From Bacteroidota bacterium (lineage in GTDB: Bacteria > Bacteroidota > Bacteroidia > Bacteroidales > F082), in contig JAERTF010000148.1 in the NCBI GenBank assembly GCA_016845105.1, positions 1 through 62,141 of the forward strand: 62,141 bases of DNA, read 5' to 3'. This document shows, piece after piece, positions 27,129 through 36,329 of this stretch. Made by a program: the position numbers and the translations under genes. Below the pieces are notes generated by a model. The model saw only the letters and a program-made list of their open reading frames with translations. It was not told the origin of the DNA and ran no database searches. The first letter of the stretch is position 1, and each line of letters opens with the position of its first letter.

Positions 27129-28796
27129 ATGATTAAAAGATTTGTACCAATTATAGTGCTTACATTAATTCCTTTGATGTTTATTGCACAAAACAATATG
27201 AAATCCGACACCCTTTTTGTTTTTGCAGAAGGAATTGCTGTTAAATCTGAAATACCAACCGGAGAATTAACAATAAGTCAAAAAATTGATAAAATATTTA
27301 CAAAGGCTGTTGATGGTTTGGGCATTGTACTTTTTTGGGATCCTTTTTCTGCAATTGGATTGCATGACCCTGTACTCTACGATGAAGAAGGAAATGCATT
27401 ACTTAATGCAGATGGCACAGAACAAACATCAAATATACCTTTGGTGGTTATCTGGTTAATACTTGGGGCCACTGCCTTTACTTTGTTGTTAAGGTTTATT
27501 AATTTCAGGGGGTTTAAACATGCAATATTATTAGTAAAAGGGGTTTTCGACGATCCTAACCACAAGGGAGAAGTATCCCATTTTCAAGCACTAACAACTG
27601 CTCTATCTGCTACTGTTGGATTGGGAAATATAGCTGGAGTAGCAATTGCAATATCAATTGGAGGACCAGGAGCAACTTTTTGGATGATTGTAGCAGGGTT
27701 GTTAGGAATGTCATCAAAATTTATGGAATGTACACTTGGAGTAAAATACCGTAGAATAGATATTAATGGGGTTGTTTCGGGCGGTCCTATGTACTATTTA
27801 AGAGATGGCCTGAAGAAGAAGAAGATGAAATGGTTGGGTATCATATTATCTGTAATATTTGCAATCCTTGTAATTGGAGGATCACTTGGTGGAGGAAATA
27901 TGTTTCAGGCAAATCAGGCATTCTCACAACTAACATATCTAGTTCCAAGTATTGGAGATTATGGAATGTGGTTTGGTATTATTCTTGCCATCCTGGTAGG
28001 TTTTGTAATTATAGGGGGAATTAAGAGTATCGCTCGTGTAACTGATAAAATTGTACCTTTCATGGCAGCTGTTTATGTTCTTACAGCCCTTGTGATTATT
28101 ATTATGAATATTGAGCACACTGGTGATGCATTTAGACTAATATTTAACGGTGCATTTGGGGTTGATGCAATGAAAGGCGGAGTAATTGGAGTATTAATTG
28201 TTGGATTTCAACGTGCTGCTTTTTCGAATGAGGCCGGAGTTGGTTCAGCAGCCATTGCACATTCTGCAGTAAAAACAGATACCCCTATTACAGAAGGATT
28301 TGTTGCGCTATTGGAGCCTTTTGTAGATACAGTAGTTATTTGCACAATGACAGCATTAGTACTTATTTACACCGGATCATATGAGAACCCACTTGGTTAT
28401 GAGGGAGCTCAATTAACATCTCTTGCGTTTGCAAAAGTGTTTTCCTGGTTTCCATATATATTACTAGTAGCAATATTCCTTTTCGCATTTTCTACTATGA
28501 TATCATGGTCATATTATGGATTAAAGGGATTCGACTATTTAGTAGGCGACACTTTCGAGAAAATATTTGGAAACCGAAACGTTTCAAAATATACATACTT
28601 TGTAATTTTCCTATTCTTTATAGTTGTAGGGGCATCTTCAAACTTAGGCTCTGTTATCGCCTTTTCGGATATGATGATTTTAGCAATGGCTTTTCCAAAT
28701 ATCATAGGATTGTATATTCTTGCACCTGAAATGTTAAGAGACTTATCGGATTATTGGAAAAAGCTTAAAGCAGGAGAAATCAAAAGATACAAATAG
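27129..28796 (+). CDS. Alanine/glycine:cation symporter (AGCS family)
   Basis: A 555-residue sodium:amino-acid symporter of the AGCS family, importing alanine or glycine. I use the ATG at 27129 ([20 protein letters not shown]), which gives a signal-like first helix; in-frame TTG 27048 and ATG 27060 would add 23-27 residues. AGCS motifs are clear: [51 protein letters not shown] and [20 protein letters not shown]. About 11-12 helices are expected. The polar 80-residue N-terminal extension before the first core helix, with [15 protein letters not shown], is longer than in classical AlsT/DagA. Its stop overlaps the start of the HhH gene by one nucleotide. Confidence 0.9.
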   Translation: MIKRFVPIIVLTLIPLMFIAQNNMKSDTLFVFAEGIAVKSEIPTGELTISQKIDKIFTKAVDGLGIVLFWDPFSAIGLHDPVLYDEEGNALLNADGTEQTSNIPLVVIWLILGATAFTLLLRFINFRGFKHAILLVKGVFDDPNHKGEVSHFQALTTALSATVGLGNIAGVAIAISIGGPGATFWMIVAGLLGMSSKFMECTLGVKYRRIDINGVVSGGPMYYLRDGLKKKKMKWLGIILSVIFAILVIGGSLGGGNMFQANQAFSQLTYLVPSIGDYGMWFGIILAILVGFVIIGGIKSIARVTDKIVPFMAAVYVLTALVIIIMNIEHTGDAFRLIFNGAFGVDAMKGGVIGVLIVGFQRAAFSNEAGVGSAAIAHSAVKTDTPITEGFVALLEPFVDTVVICTMTALVLIYTGSYENPLGYEGAQLTSLAFAKVFSWFPYILLVAIFLFAFSTMISWSYYGLKGFDYLVGDTFEKIFGNRNVSKYTYFVIFLFFIVVGASSNLGSVIAFSDMMILAMAFPNIIGLYILAPEMLRDLSDYWKKLKAGEIKRYK

Positions 28797-29737
28797 TGCG
28801 AAATATCCATAATACTTGGCTCAGGGCATTCTTTACTCTTCGTAAAAGTGAACAAAAGGGCATAATAGTATTAGTTGTTATCATATTATTAATGGGAATT
28901 GGTAACATAGTAATGCCTATTATTCTGAAATCCGAATCCAAGTTAAATTACCAAGAACACAAAACTGCTATTGATTTGTTTCTGAAAGAACAGCAACTAA
29001 TCGGCGATTCAATTAAAATTGAGATACTTCAAAATTCAGGAAACGTTGATTATGAAATAGCAAGTCAAAAAATAAAACCTTTCGATTTTGACCCAAACAA
29101 ACTGCCCATCGAAGCTTGGAAAAAGATGGGGTTTACTGACAAGCAGATTCGAACTATTAAAAAGTATGAATCAAAGGGAGGCAAATTTAAACGTAAAGAA
29201 GATTTAAAAAAGATATACTCTATTTCAGATATTGAATATGGTATTATCGAACCCTATATTAAAATACCCTCAGCATATAAATCAAAAACAGGGAAAATAA
29301 TAAAGAAAAAAAAGGGCCACAGAAAGGTAAAGTTCAAGAATGTTGAAATTAACAACTCCGATTCATTAGAGTTAATTAACTCACTAGGATTATCTCCTTG
29401 GCTGGCGAAAAGAACCATAGCTTACAAACGGCTACTGGGCGGTTTTCATAATATTAGCCAACTCAAGGAAGTATATGGCATGTCAGATAGTATTTTTAAT
29501 AGCATTCAAAAGTACATAACAATTGACACTAACGAATTAAAAAAAATAGATATAAATAGGATTGAGTTTAAGGAACTACTTCGTCATCCATATTTTGATT
29601 ACAATACCACAAAATCACTCTTTAAAACCAGAAATAAGATAGGCTCTTTTTCAAATATGGGTGAGATTAAGATGGTTAATGGTATTAATGATTCAATCTA
29701 CAACAAGGTATACTATTATTTGTATATTCGGCGCTGA
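28796..29737 (+). CDS. Membrane-anchored helix-hairpin-helix (ComEA-like) protein
   Basis: A 313-residue protein starting at GTG 28796, which overlaps the TAG stop of the symporter gene by one base, so translation is probably coupled. One membrane helix lies at about 22-42 (KGIIVLVVIILLMGIGNIVM). Three ComEA-type helix-hairpin-helix units follow: FDFDPNKLPIEAWKKMGFTD onwards, NNSDSLELINSLGLSPWLAK onwards with LLGGFHNISQLKEVYGM, and a weaker third at the C-terminus. ComEA-type HhH domains bind double-stranded DNA non-specifically, and relatives act in DNA uptake or in membrane complexes. The linker is strongly basic (GKIIKKKKGHRKVKFK). DNA binding is inferred, not shown. Confidence 0.75.
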   Translation: MRNIHNTWLRAFFTLRKSEQKGIIVLVVIILLMGIGNIVMPIILKSESKLNYQEHKTAIDLFLKEQQLIGDSIKIEILQNSGNVDYEIASQKIKPFDFDPNKLPIEAWKKMGFTDKQIRTIKKYESKGGKFKRKEDLKKIYSISDIEYGIIEPYIKIPSAYKSKTGKIIKKKKGHRKVKFKNVEINNSDSLELINSLGLSPWLAKRTIAYKRLLGGFHNISQLKEVYGMSDSIFNSIQKYITIDTNELKKIDINRIEFKELLRHPYFDYNTTKSLFKTRNKIGSFSNMGEIKMVNGINDSIYNKVYYYLYIRR

Positions 29738-29753
29738 AAAATTTTGTTTTTTT

Positions 29754-31190
29754 ATGAGTCGAAACACCAATGCATTTTCCAAATTCCCACAAACTTTTTG
29801 GGTAGCTAACACAATTGAATTGTTTGAACGCTGGGCCTGGTATGGGTTTTTTATGCTTTTTGCAAATTACTTAACTGGATCCTCCGATACCGGCGGACTA
29901 GAATTTTCTCAAACCCAAAAGGGTACAATAATGGGTATTGGAACTGGCATACTATATTTTATGCCGGTATTTACAGGAGCAATTGCTGATAAATATGGTT
30001 ACAAGCGTGTCCTTTTTATATCATTTATAATTTATACATCCGCATTTATAGCTCTACCATTATTTGATACTTTTACAGGAGTTTTTGTTATGTATTTATA
30101 TTTAGCTGTTGGTGCGGCATTATTTAAACCTGTTATTTCTGCTACCATCGCCAAAACAACTGATAGCAGTACATCTTCAATTGGTTTCGGTATTTTCTAT
30201 ATGATGGTGAATATTGGTGCTTTTTTTGGGCCAATGGTAACAATGTTATATAAAAGCAATTACAACCTTGTATTTCAAATATCGGCTGGTATTATAGCCC
30301 TTAATTTCATACTCCTACTATTTTATAAGGAACCTACCATTGAAAAAACCAAAGAATCAATTTGGGCAGCAATCAACAAAGTATTTGTTAATATTTGGCA
30401 TGTCCTTCTTGATTTTAAGTTTGTTATATTCTTATTAATAGTTGCTGGTTTCTGGAGCATGTACTATCAACTGTTTTTTACTTTACCTGTTTTTATTACT
30501 CAATGGGTAGACACCTCAGTTGTATATGATTTCTTCAACAATTACATTCCATTTATTGCTTCAAATTATGGGCATAATGGGCAAATGGAATCTGAGTTTA
30601 TAACAAATTTAGATGCTATGTTTATAATTGTTTTCCAAGTGTTTATTTCGGCATTGGTAATGAAAAAGAAACCTTTAAATACAATGTTATCGGGTTTTAT
30701 TATTGCATCAATTGGAATGGCATTGACACTACTTACCCAAAATGTAATATTTACACTTGTTGCCATTTTTGTTTTCTCAATAGGTGAAATGGCTGCTTCA
30801 CCTAAAATTACAGAATATATTGGTCGAATTGCGCCTTCTCATAAGAAAGCTCTTTACATGGGTTACTCCTTCTTACCTGTATTTATAGGTAGTATACTCG
30901 CTGGTATTATCTCAGGAAATGTTTATCAGAGTATTTCGGATAAACACTCAATAACTGTTAAAGAAGTCACCAGTAGGGGAATTGAAATACCTCCAGGACT
31001 ATCTCACAACGAATACTTTGATCTAGCCGCATCCTCCATGGGTATGACTAACAATGAGTTGACTAACTATTTATGGAATACATACCACCCATCCAATATC
31101 TGGATCGTAATTCTTAGTATCGGATTATTCTCTGCATTCTGTTTGTGGTTATACAACAGCTTTCTTATGAAGAATAAGAATTCATATTAG
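29754..31190 (+). CDS. Proton-dependent oligopeptide transporter (POT/PTR2 family)
   Basis: A 478-residue peptide:proton symporter. The start is the ATG at 29754 (MSRNTNAFSKFPQTFWVANT); an upstream open stretch from 29661 overlaps the previous gene and is discarded. The POT signature ELFERWAWYGF carries the ExxER proton-coupling motif in helix 1, and FYMMVNIGAFFGPMV matches the helix 5 PTR2 signature. GAIADKYGYKRVL is the MFS loop motif. About 12-14 helices are seen. It should import di- and tripeptides. It follows the HhH gene by 16 nt, so the symporter, HhH and POT genes may form one transcript. Confidence 0.9.
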   Translation: MSRNTNAFSKFPQTFWVANTIELFERWAWYGFFMLFANYLTGSSDTGGLEFSQTQKGTIMGIGTGILYFMPVFTGAIADKYGYKRVLFISFIIYTSAFIALPLFDTFTGVFVMYLYLAVGAALFKPVISATIAKTTDSSTSSIGFGIFYMMVNIGAFFGPMVTMLYKSNYNLVFQISAGIIALNFILLLFYKEPTIEKTKESIWAAINKVFVNIWHVLLDFKFVIFLLIVAGFWSMYYQLFFTLPVFITQWVDTSVVYDFFNNYIPFIASNYGHNGQMESEFITNLDAMFIIVFQVFISALVMKKKPLNTMLSGFIIASIGMALTLLTQNVIFTLVAIFVFSIGEMAASPKITEYIGRIAPSHKKALYMGYSFLPVFIGSILAGIISGNVYQSISDKHSITVKEVTSRGIEIPPGLSHNEYFDLAASSMGMTNNELTNYLWNTYHPSNIWIVILSIGLFSAFCLWLYNSFLMKNKNSY

Positions 31191-31229
31191 ACAATTGTTT
31201 TTAATTTTGGAAAAAATGAACTTTCAAGG

Positions 31230-31259
31230 TTGCTTGAATAGCAGATTTAATTAAATTTG
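31230..31259 (+). promoter_or_regulatory. Bacteroidota promoter (TTG-N19-TAAATTTG) for the T9SS cargo gene
   Basis: TTG (31230-31232), exactly 19 nt, then TAAATTTG followed by T (31252-31259). This is a full consensus match. Transcription would start near 31266, with a 36-nt leader before the ATG at 31302. A second isolated -7-like TAATTTTG is at 31202-31209. Confidence 0.75.
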
Positions 31260-31301
31260 TCAATTAACATAAATTGAATTTATTCACTAACTAATTTTAT
31301 T

Positions 31302-33749
31302 ATGAAAAATTTTTCACGCTTAGTATCTTTATTTGTTGTGGCAGTTTTTGCAATTAGCAGTGTTACTGCGCAAAATACTTTAATGACAAAAGCCCAGGAT
31401 TTAGGGCTAAAAACTAATACCCCTGTGAATGTACTTTCAGATGCAGGTATGCAAACTTCAGCAAGAGACGTATATCTTGAAGAAGGTTTTGACATTGATG
31501 GTGATTTTCCTCCAACTGATTGGACACAGATTATCGTTAATACAACCAACACATGGATGCAAACAAATCCTACCAATAACCCATTTAGCGAGATTGACCC
31601 CAATAGTCTATTCTCAGCGATGGTGGCTTATATTGCGGAAGATCAAGACGAATGGTTGATTTCTCCAGTTGTTGATGCAATGGGAAATACCCCATTAACA
31701 CTTGATTTTTATGCTGGTGTTAGCGGCCCATGGCTTAACCCTGGCGCTACCTTAATTTGCCATATTTCGGATGATGGTGGTACAACTTGGACAGAATTAT
31801 GGAATGCAATTGATGTAATTGATCCAGCTGCTGATTGGGCATGGAATTTTGTTTCACTTGACATAAGTGATTGGGCTGGTGCTGAATTTCAGGTTGCTTG
31901 GCAATATGTTGGTAACGATGGTGACTTAATTGGTCTTGATGGTGTATCAATTGAAGCTGGTTATGACTATATCTATGTGGATGACTTTGAAGAATTCACA
32001 GTTGGAACTTATCTAGCTGAATCAGATGAAACAGGATTTTGGACAACTTGGTCAAATGACCCAGGTTCTGATGAAGATGCTCTTATTACAGATGTAGAGT
32101 CAGCAAGTCCAACCAACTCAGTTATTGTTGAAGGAATTACTGATTTAGTATTAAAACTTGGAAACAAAACATCAGGAGAATATGTTGTATCACTTGAATA
32201 TTACATTCCTTCAAACTTTGGTGGTTACGTAAACCTTCAACATTTTGAAGCACCAGGTAATGAGTGGGCTGTTGAAGTTTATTTTGGAGCTGCTGCTGGA
32301 TCTGACAATGGATACATGTACGCAGGAGACCCTACTGAAATACCATTTACATTCCCACACGATCAGTGGTTTACACTTGATTTTTGGGTTGATTTGGATG
32401 AGGACTTAGCTTCTTTTTCAATTGATGATGTTGAGATCGCAGAATGGCAATTTAGCTTACAAGCTCAAGGAGAGCCGGGAACACTTCAATTGGGTGGTGT
32501 AAACATATATGCCGGTGCTCCAACAGGAGAAACACCAAAATATTACTTTGATAATGTTGCATATATTGTACTTGATCCAGGTATATCAAATCCTATTATT
32601 GACGTAACTCCTACATCAATCTTTGCTACTATTCCTGAAGGTTCATCTACAACTGATATGTTTACAATGACAAATTTAGGTCAAGCTGAACTATCCTATG
32701 AAATTGTAACAATTTACCCTCAATCTGGAAAAGCACTAAGTAGCACACCTACAGGTGCAAATACAGCTAAAATATTAAATGAAGATATTAGTGCTGATCC
32801 AAATTACACTCCTGGTGAAGGTACTCCATCATCACGTGACGAACTATTACATTATGATACTGATAACACAAGTGCTATTGGTAATAATACTTCTGACTAT
32901 CAGTGGAGAGTAGCTGCAATGTTCCCAGCTGATATGCTTGCTCCATATATTGGCATGGAAATAAATGAAATTCAAGTTTATATTAATGATGCTGGTATCG
33001 CTTATAAAGCACAAGTATATGGTATGGGTTCATATAATACTCCTGGTCCTGGTGAATTACTATTGGAGCAAGATTTTAGTGCTAATCCAATGAGCTGGAA
33101 TACAGTTTCTCTTGATACACCTGTTAAAATTGATGGACAAGACTTATGGGTAGGATATTGGTTATCATCTACAGCGGGTATGTTTACACCTGGTGTTGAT
33201 GCAGGTCCTGCAGATCCAAATGGTGACTGGATGTCATCCGGTCCAGGTTGGGATCACCTATCAGGAAATCCTGATTTGAACTTTAACTGGAACATTCGTG
33301 CAAACGTAACTGGTACACCAATTACACAATGGTTAAGCGCTGATGTTGATGGTGGTATGTTAGTTCAGGACGAAGAACAAGATGTAAATGTTACTATTGA
33401 TGCAAGTGGACTTGTTACAGATACTTACACAGGAAAGTTCTTAATTAGAAATAATGACCCAACAAATGAAGAAGCAGTTGTTGGAGTTACTTTAGGTGTT
33501 CTTGTAGGTGTTGGTGAGAATGGCGAAAATGAATATGTTGCCGCTTATCCAAACCCAGCTAGCACAGTATTACATGTTCAGTCAAATGGAAATGTTACTA
33601 ATGTTCGCTTAATTAACACAGTAGGTCAAGTTGTTTATGAAAACACAAATGCCAACGATATTGATATTAGCAATTTCGAAAGAGGTGTTTATTTCATTCA
33701 AATTGACACTGAAAATGGAACAAATACTCAAAAGATCTTAGTTCAATAA
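31302..33749 (+). CDS. Large secreted protein with T9SS sorting domain
   Basis: An 815-residue exported protein. The signal peptide runs to about residue 24 (AVFAISSVTAQ). Residues about 55-225 resemble a choice-of-anchor J (MAM-like) domain, with EGFDIDGDFPPTDWTQIIVN and ISDWAGAEFQVAWQYVG. A LamG-like sandwich follows at about 228-430. An Ig-like, BACON-type segment lies near 435-475 (IDVTPTSIFATIPEGSSTTD), and another Ig-like stretch at 680-730. The last 75 residues are a type A T9SS sorting domain (YPNPASTVLHVQ; LINTVGQVVYEN; ending FIQIDTENGTNTQKILVQ). It is acidic, has no protease or hydrolase motif I can name, and is probably an adhesive surface protein. A consensus promoter and a strong terminator suggest high expression. 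Confidence 0.85.
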   Translation: MKNFSRLVSLFVVAVFAISSVTAQNTLMTKAQDLGLKTNTPVNVLSDAGMQTSARDVYLEEGFDIDGDFPPTDWTQIIVNTTNTWMQTNPTNNPFSEIDPNSLFSAMVAYIAEDQDEWLISPVVDAMGNTPLTLDFYAGVSGPWLNPGATLICHISDDGGTTWTELWNAIDVIDPAADWAWNFVSLDISDWAGAEFQVAWQYVGNDGDLIGLDGVSIEAGYDYIYVDDFEEFTVGTYLAESDETGFWTTWSNDPGSDEDALITDVESASPTNSVIVEGITDLVLKLGNKTSGEYVVSLEYYIPSNFGGYVNLQHFEAPGNEWAVEVYFGAAAGSDNGYMYAGDPTEIPFTFPHDQWFTLDFWVDLDEDLASFSIDDVEIAEWQFSLQAQGEPGTLQLGGVNIYAGAPTGETPKYYFDNVAYIVLDPGISNPIIDVTPTSIFATIPEGSSTTDMFTMTNLGQAELSYEIVTIYPQSGKALSSTPTGANTAKILNEDISADPNYTPGEGTPSSRDELLHYDTDNTSAIGNNTSDYQWRVAAMFPADMLAPYIGMEINEIQVYINDAGIAYKAQVYGMGSYNTPGPGELLLEQDFSANPMSWNTVSLDTPVKIDGQDLWVGYWLSSTAGMFTPGVDAGPADPNGDWMSSGPGWDHLSGNPDLNFNWNIRANVTGTPITQWLSADVDGGMLVQDEEQDVNVTIDASGLVTDTYTGKFLIRNNDPTNEEAVVGVTLGVLVGVGENGENEYVAAYPNPASTVLHVQSNGNVTNVRLINTVGQVVYENTNANDIDISNFERGVYFIQIDTENGTNTQKILVQ

Positions 33750-33764
33750 GAGCTAATCGATAAT

Positions 33765-33803
33765 AAAAAGCCTCGCTCAAATCATATGAGCGAGGCTTTT
33801 TTT
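33765..33803 (+). terminator. Strong intrinsic terminator after the T9SS cargo gene
   Basis: GCCTCGCTCA (33770-33779) pairs perfectly with TGAGCGAGGC (33787-33796) and is followed by seven T residues. Five A residues precede it, so it may also work in the other direction. It lies only 11 nt before the next start codon. Confidence 0.92.
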
Positions 33804-33814
33804 ATTCAATAATT

Positions 33815-34333
33815 ATGTCACAATCTTCTGTTGATCTATTTAACAAACTTGAAACTTCAAAGATTTTGAAGGAAGTAAATCCGCCAATTATTATAGCAGA
33901 TAATTTGCGAACTCCTGAAAATATGGGATTAGTACTAAGATTGGCTGGAAATATCGGGTCTCCCTTAACCATTTTTTTATCTGATAATGAGATGGAATTC
34001 CGAAGGTCAAAAATAAAACGAACTTCTTCTGGCGCATCTGAAATCGTTAACTGGAAATTAATTAAATCATCAGAAATTTATAATCATCTACCTTCCAATT
34101 ATGAATTGGTAGCCCTTGAAACAAATAGTGAGGCAACTGATATTTTTTCATTCAAGTTTCCAGAAAAAACGGCAATAATTATTGGTAATGAAGTATTTGG
34201 TATAACTCAAAACATTATAAAGAATGTAGTACATTGTGTTTATATTCCTGTTCCAGGAAAGATATCATCTTTAAACGTTAGTCACGCGCTTTCAATAGCT
34301 CTTTTTAAGTGGTTACATCAAGTTTCCACATAG
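33815..34333 (+). CDS. TrmH/SpoU-family RNA 2'-O-methyltransferase
   Basis: A 172-residue SPOUT methyltransferase with the trefoil-knot motifs: NLRTPENMGLVLRLAGNIG (motif 1), IIIGNEVFGI (motif 2), and IPVPGKISSLNVSHALSIAL (motif 3, the SAM-binding knot). It should 2'-O-methylate a ribose in tRNA or rRNA. At 172 residues it lacks the extra N-terminal substrate-binding domain of RlmB-type enzymes and is closer to minimal TrmH/TrmL forms. Motif 2 usually reads GxExxG, as here. It is separated from the upstream gene by a strong terminator ending 11 nt before the ATG. The exact RNA target cannot be read. Confidence 0.85.
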   Translation: MSQSSVDLFNKLETSKILKEVNPPIIIADNLRTPENMGLVLRLAGNIGSPLTIFLSDNEMEFRRSKIKRTSSGASEIVNWKLIKSSEIYNHLPSNYELVALETNSEATDIFSFKFPEKTAIIIGNEVFGITQNIIKNVVHCVYIPVPGKISSLNVSHALSIALFKWLHQVST

Positions 34334-34335
34334 CA

Positions 34336-35004
34336 CTATTTTTTTATTCCTCTTAAAAACTCCCTTTTCCCAGGAGGTCCTGGTATTTTCTCAATTTGGA
34401 ATCCCACCTCTTTCAACGACCTTTTTACACTTCCTTTACAAGAATATGTTGTAAATATACCTCCTACAACCATTGAATTATATACTCTTCTAAATAATTC
34501 TGCAGTCCATAATTCAGGTTGTGCGTTTGGTGAAAAGGCATCAAAATAAACCACATCAAAATAATTATTCACCAGCTCTTCTTCTTCTATTTTTGACTTA
34601 TGCTTTGTTAAAACAAATCTATCGGAAAGCCTAACCTCTATATTAACCTCACTATGGATTAGACAAAATGTTTCTTTGGGGATATTTAATATTTGGAAAT
34701 AGTTTAATTTTTGAACTTCGTCTTTTGACAAGGGAAATGGTTCAAATCCAACATAGCTAACCATAATGTTACTCTTCTTCATCAACTGATAAGTCAAAAG
34801 TACATTCAAACCTGTTCCTATTCCAATTTCGAGAATTCTTAATTCACCCTTATATGGTTTAATGGCAGGTACCAATGCGTTATTAATAAAAATATGATTT
34901 GATTCTTGGATTGCTCCAAATCCCGAATGGTAAGTTTCACATACTTCTGAGTTATATAATGTATGCGACCCATCCTTGGTAAGTAGTATTCGTGATTTGG
35001 TCAT
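34336..35004 (-). CDS. mnmD: tRNA 5-methylaminomethyl-2-thiouridine methyltransferase, MnmD-type
   Basis: A 222-residue protein of the MnmC N-terminal (DUF752) methyltransferase type without the FAD oxidase domain. In bacteria with split MnmC it performs the last methylation of wobble uridine 34. The ATG at 35004 gives MTKSRILLTKDGSHTLYNSE, the conserved opening. HSGFGAIQESNHIFINNAL, the SAM loop ILEIGIGTGLN, and VVYFDAFSPNAQPELWT are hallmark motifs, and TYSCKGSVKRSLKEVGF closes the fold. A TTG at 35037 would add 11 residues and is less likely. The gene is convergent with the SpoU gene (2-nt gap). Confidence 0.88.
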   Translation of the reverse strand: MTKSRILLTKDGSHTLYNSEVCETYHSGFGAIQESNHIFINNALVPAIKPYKGELRILEIGIGTGLNVLLTYQLMKKSNIMVSYVGFEPFPLSKDEVQKLNYFQILNIPKETFCLIHSEVNIEVRLSDRFVLTKHKSKIEEEELVNNYFDVVYFDAFSPNAQPELWTAELFRRVYNSMVVGGIFTTYSCKGSVKRSLKEVGFQIEKIPGPPGKREFLRGIKK

Positions 35005-35126
35005 TTCTGTTTTTTTATGCAAAAATAAACCATACAATATATTAATTAAAAACTTGTTTCTTCGGATTTATGAAATAGAAACAATTTCAATTAGTTATAT
35101 AACTCATAATTATCAAGCACATTTTG

Positions 35127-35134
35127 TATATTTG
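35127..35134 (+). promoter_or_regulatory. Putative -7 element for the DUF4136 gene and GTPase operon
   Basis: TATATTTG followed by T matches TAnnTTTG, 36 nt before the ATG at 35170. No TTG at the -33 position. It may drive 35170-40081 as a single transcript, since all internal gaps are 33 nt or less. Confidence 0.45.
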
Positions 35135-35169
35135 TAAAAATCATAATTAAAAACCTTAATAGAAAAATC

Positions 35170-35778
35170 ATGAAACAACTATTATCAGTAGCCATATTGG
35201 CAGTAATTATTCTCTTTGGATCTTGCTCAAGCATAACAGTAACATCTGATTATGATAAATCCGTAGATTTCTCAAAATTCACTACATATTCATTCCATGG
35301 ATGGGTTAAAGAGAGTGATAAAATACTTTCTCCATTTGACAAAGAACGAATTGAATCTGCATTTGAAGAACAATTCAATTCAAGAGGGTTAAAATTTGTA
35401 AAGGAAGGTGGAGAACTTGTTGTAGCTCTATTTATTGTTACCAAGCAAAAGACCGAACAAGTAGCAAATACAACTAATCTGGGAGGCTATTCTGGTTGGG
35501 GTTATGGAGGCTATTATGGCTATGGACCAGGATGGGGTTATGGACCAGGTTTTGGAGGACCATATATGGGTACTTCAACAACAACAATTAGTAATGTTAA
35601 TTATACAGTGGGAACACTAGTATGTGACGTTTTTGATGCCAACGACAAAAAACTTATCTGGGAAGGTGTTGGAAGTAAAACGGTTGATGATAATCTTGAA
35701 ACACGTGATAAAAACATACCAAAAGCAGTAGCAGCTATCATGGCTCAATATCCTGTAAAACCAACAAAAACAAAATAG
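35170..35778 (+). CDS. DUF4136 lipoprotein
   Basis: A 202-residue lipoprotein: the signal peptide ends in LFGSC with lipobox Cys19. The mature part has the DUF4136 pattern: SDYDKSVDFSKFTTYSFHGW near the start, then ESAFEEQFNSRGLKFVKEGG, and at the end KLIWEGVGSKTVDDN followed by NIPKAVAAIMAQYPVK. A Gly/Tyr-rich insertion lies between about 104 and 134 (GWGYGGYYGYGPGWGYGPGF). Members are outer-membrane or periplasmic lipoproteins of unknown function. It lies 33 nt before the coiled-coil gene of the GTPase cluster and could be cotranscribed with it, which would make it a candidate envelope partner. Confidence 0.82.
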   Translation: MKQLLSVAILAVIILFGSCSSITVTSDYDKSVDFSKFTTYSFHGWVKESDKILSPFDKERIESAFEEQFNSRGLKFVKEGGELVVALFIVTKQKTEQVANTTNLGGYSGWGYGGYYGYGPGWGYGPGFGGPYMGTSTTTISNVNYTVGTLVCDVFDANDKKLIWEGVGSKTVDDNLETRDKNIPKAVAAIMAQYPVKPTKTK

Positions 35779-35811
35779 CAAGAACAAAATACATATTTTA
35801 AATACTTCAGC

Positions 35812-36315
35812 ATGACCACATCAAACACTGGATCAGAAAGCGAAAATTTATCGAGGATAAAGGAGATACTATTTGGTGAAGACCTACAAAGTATCGATCA
35901 AAAGTTTAAATCTTTCAAAGATGAAAATTCGGTAATCCATGAATCACTAAAAAAAGAACTAGAAAGTCGACTCGAAAATATTGAAAAACTACTCGATGAA
36001 AAGGCCAAAGAAGTTGATGAAGTTCATGAGAAGAGTGCTGAAGTACAAAAGAATATAAATAAAGATATAAAACAGGAAATAGTTAAAATAACTCTTGAGG
36101 TTAAGAATGAAAAGCAAAAATTTGAAGAAAATCTAAATACCAAAATAAATGATTTATCTTCATTGATTTCTAACCTCGAGAGTTCATTAAACATAGCTAT
36201 TAGTGACCTTAAAAAAGATCATAGTAAAGCTATAAGTATTATAGATGAAAACAAAGTTAGCAAGGTTGATTTGGCTGACTTTTTAATTGATCTGGGTGAA
36301 AAACTCAAAAAATAA
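35812..36315 (+). CDS. Coiled-coil protein of the GTPase cluster
   Basis: A 167-residue cytoplasmic protein with no family I recognise. It is extremely rich in Lys, Glu, Asp and Ser. After a polar N-terminus (MTTSNTGSESENLSRIKEIL) it has a near-continuous heptad pattern from about 40 to 155 (ESLKKELESRLENIEKLLDE; IKQEIVKITLEVKNEKQKFE). The short end VDLADFLIDLGEKLKK may be a docking helix. There is no signal peptide or membrane helix. It is the first gene of a tight set with the membrane protein (14-nt gap), GTPase and kinase, so it is probably a scaffold or effector of that module. This is inference from gene order only. Confidence 0.8.
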   Translation: MTTSNTGSESENLSRIKEILFGEDLQSIDQKFKSFKDENSVIHESLKKELESRLENIEKLLDEKAKEVDEVHEKSAEVQKNINKDIKQEIVKITLEVKNEKQKFEENLNTKINDLSSLISNLESSLNIAISDLKKDHSKAISIIDENKVSKVDLADFLIDLGEKLKK

Positions 36316-36329
36316 CTCATAATAATTTT

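Noticed and set aside
29661-29753. Upstream extension of the POT transporter
   Set aside because: It overlaps the end of the HhH gene and its translation lacks family similarity. The POT domain starts at 29754.
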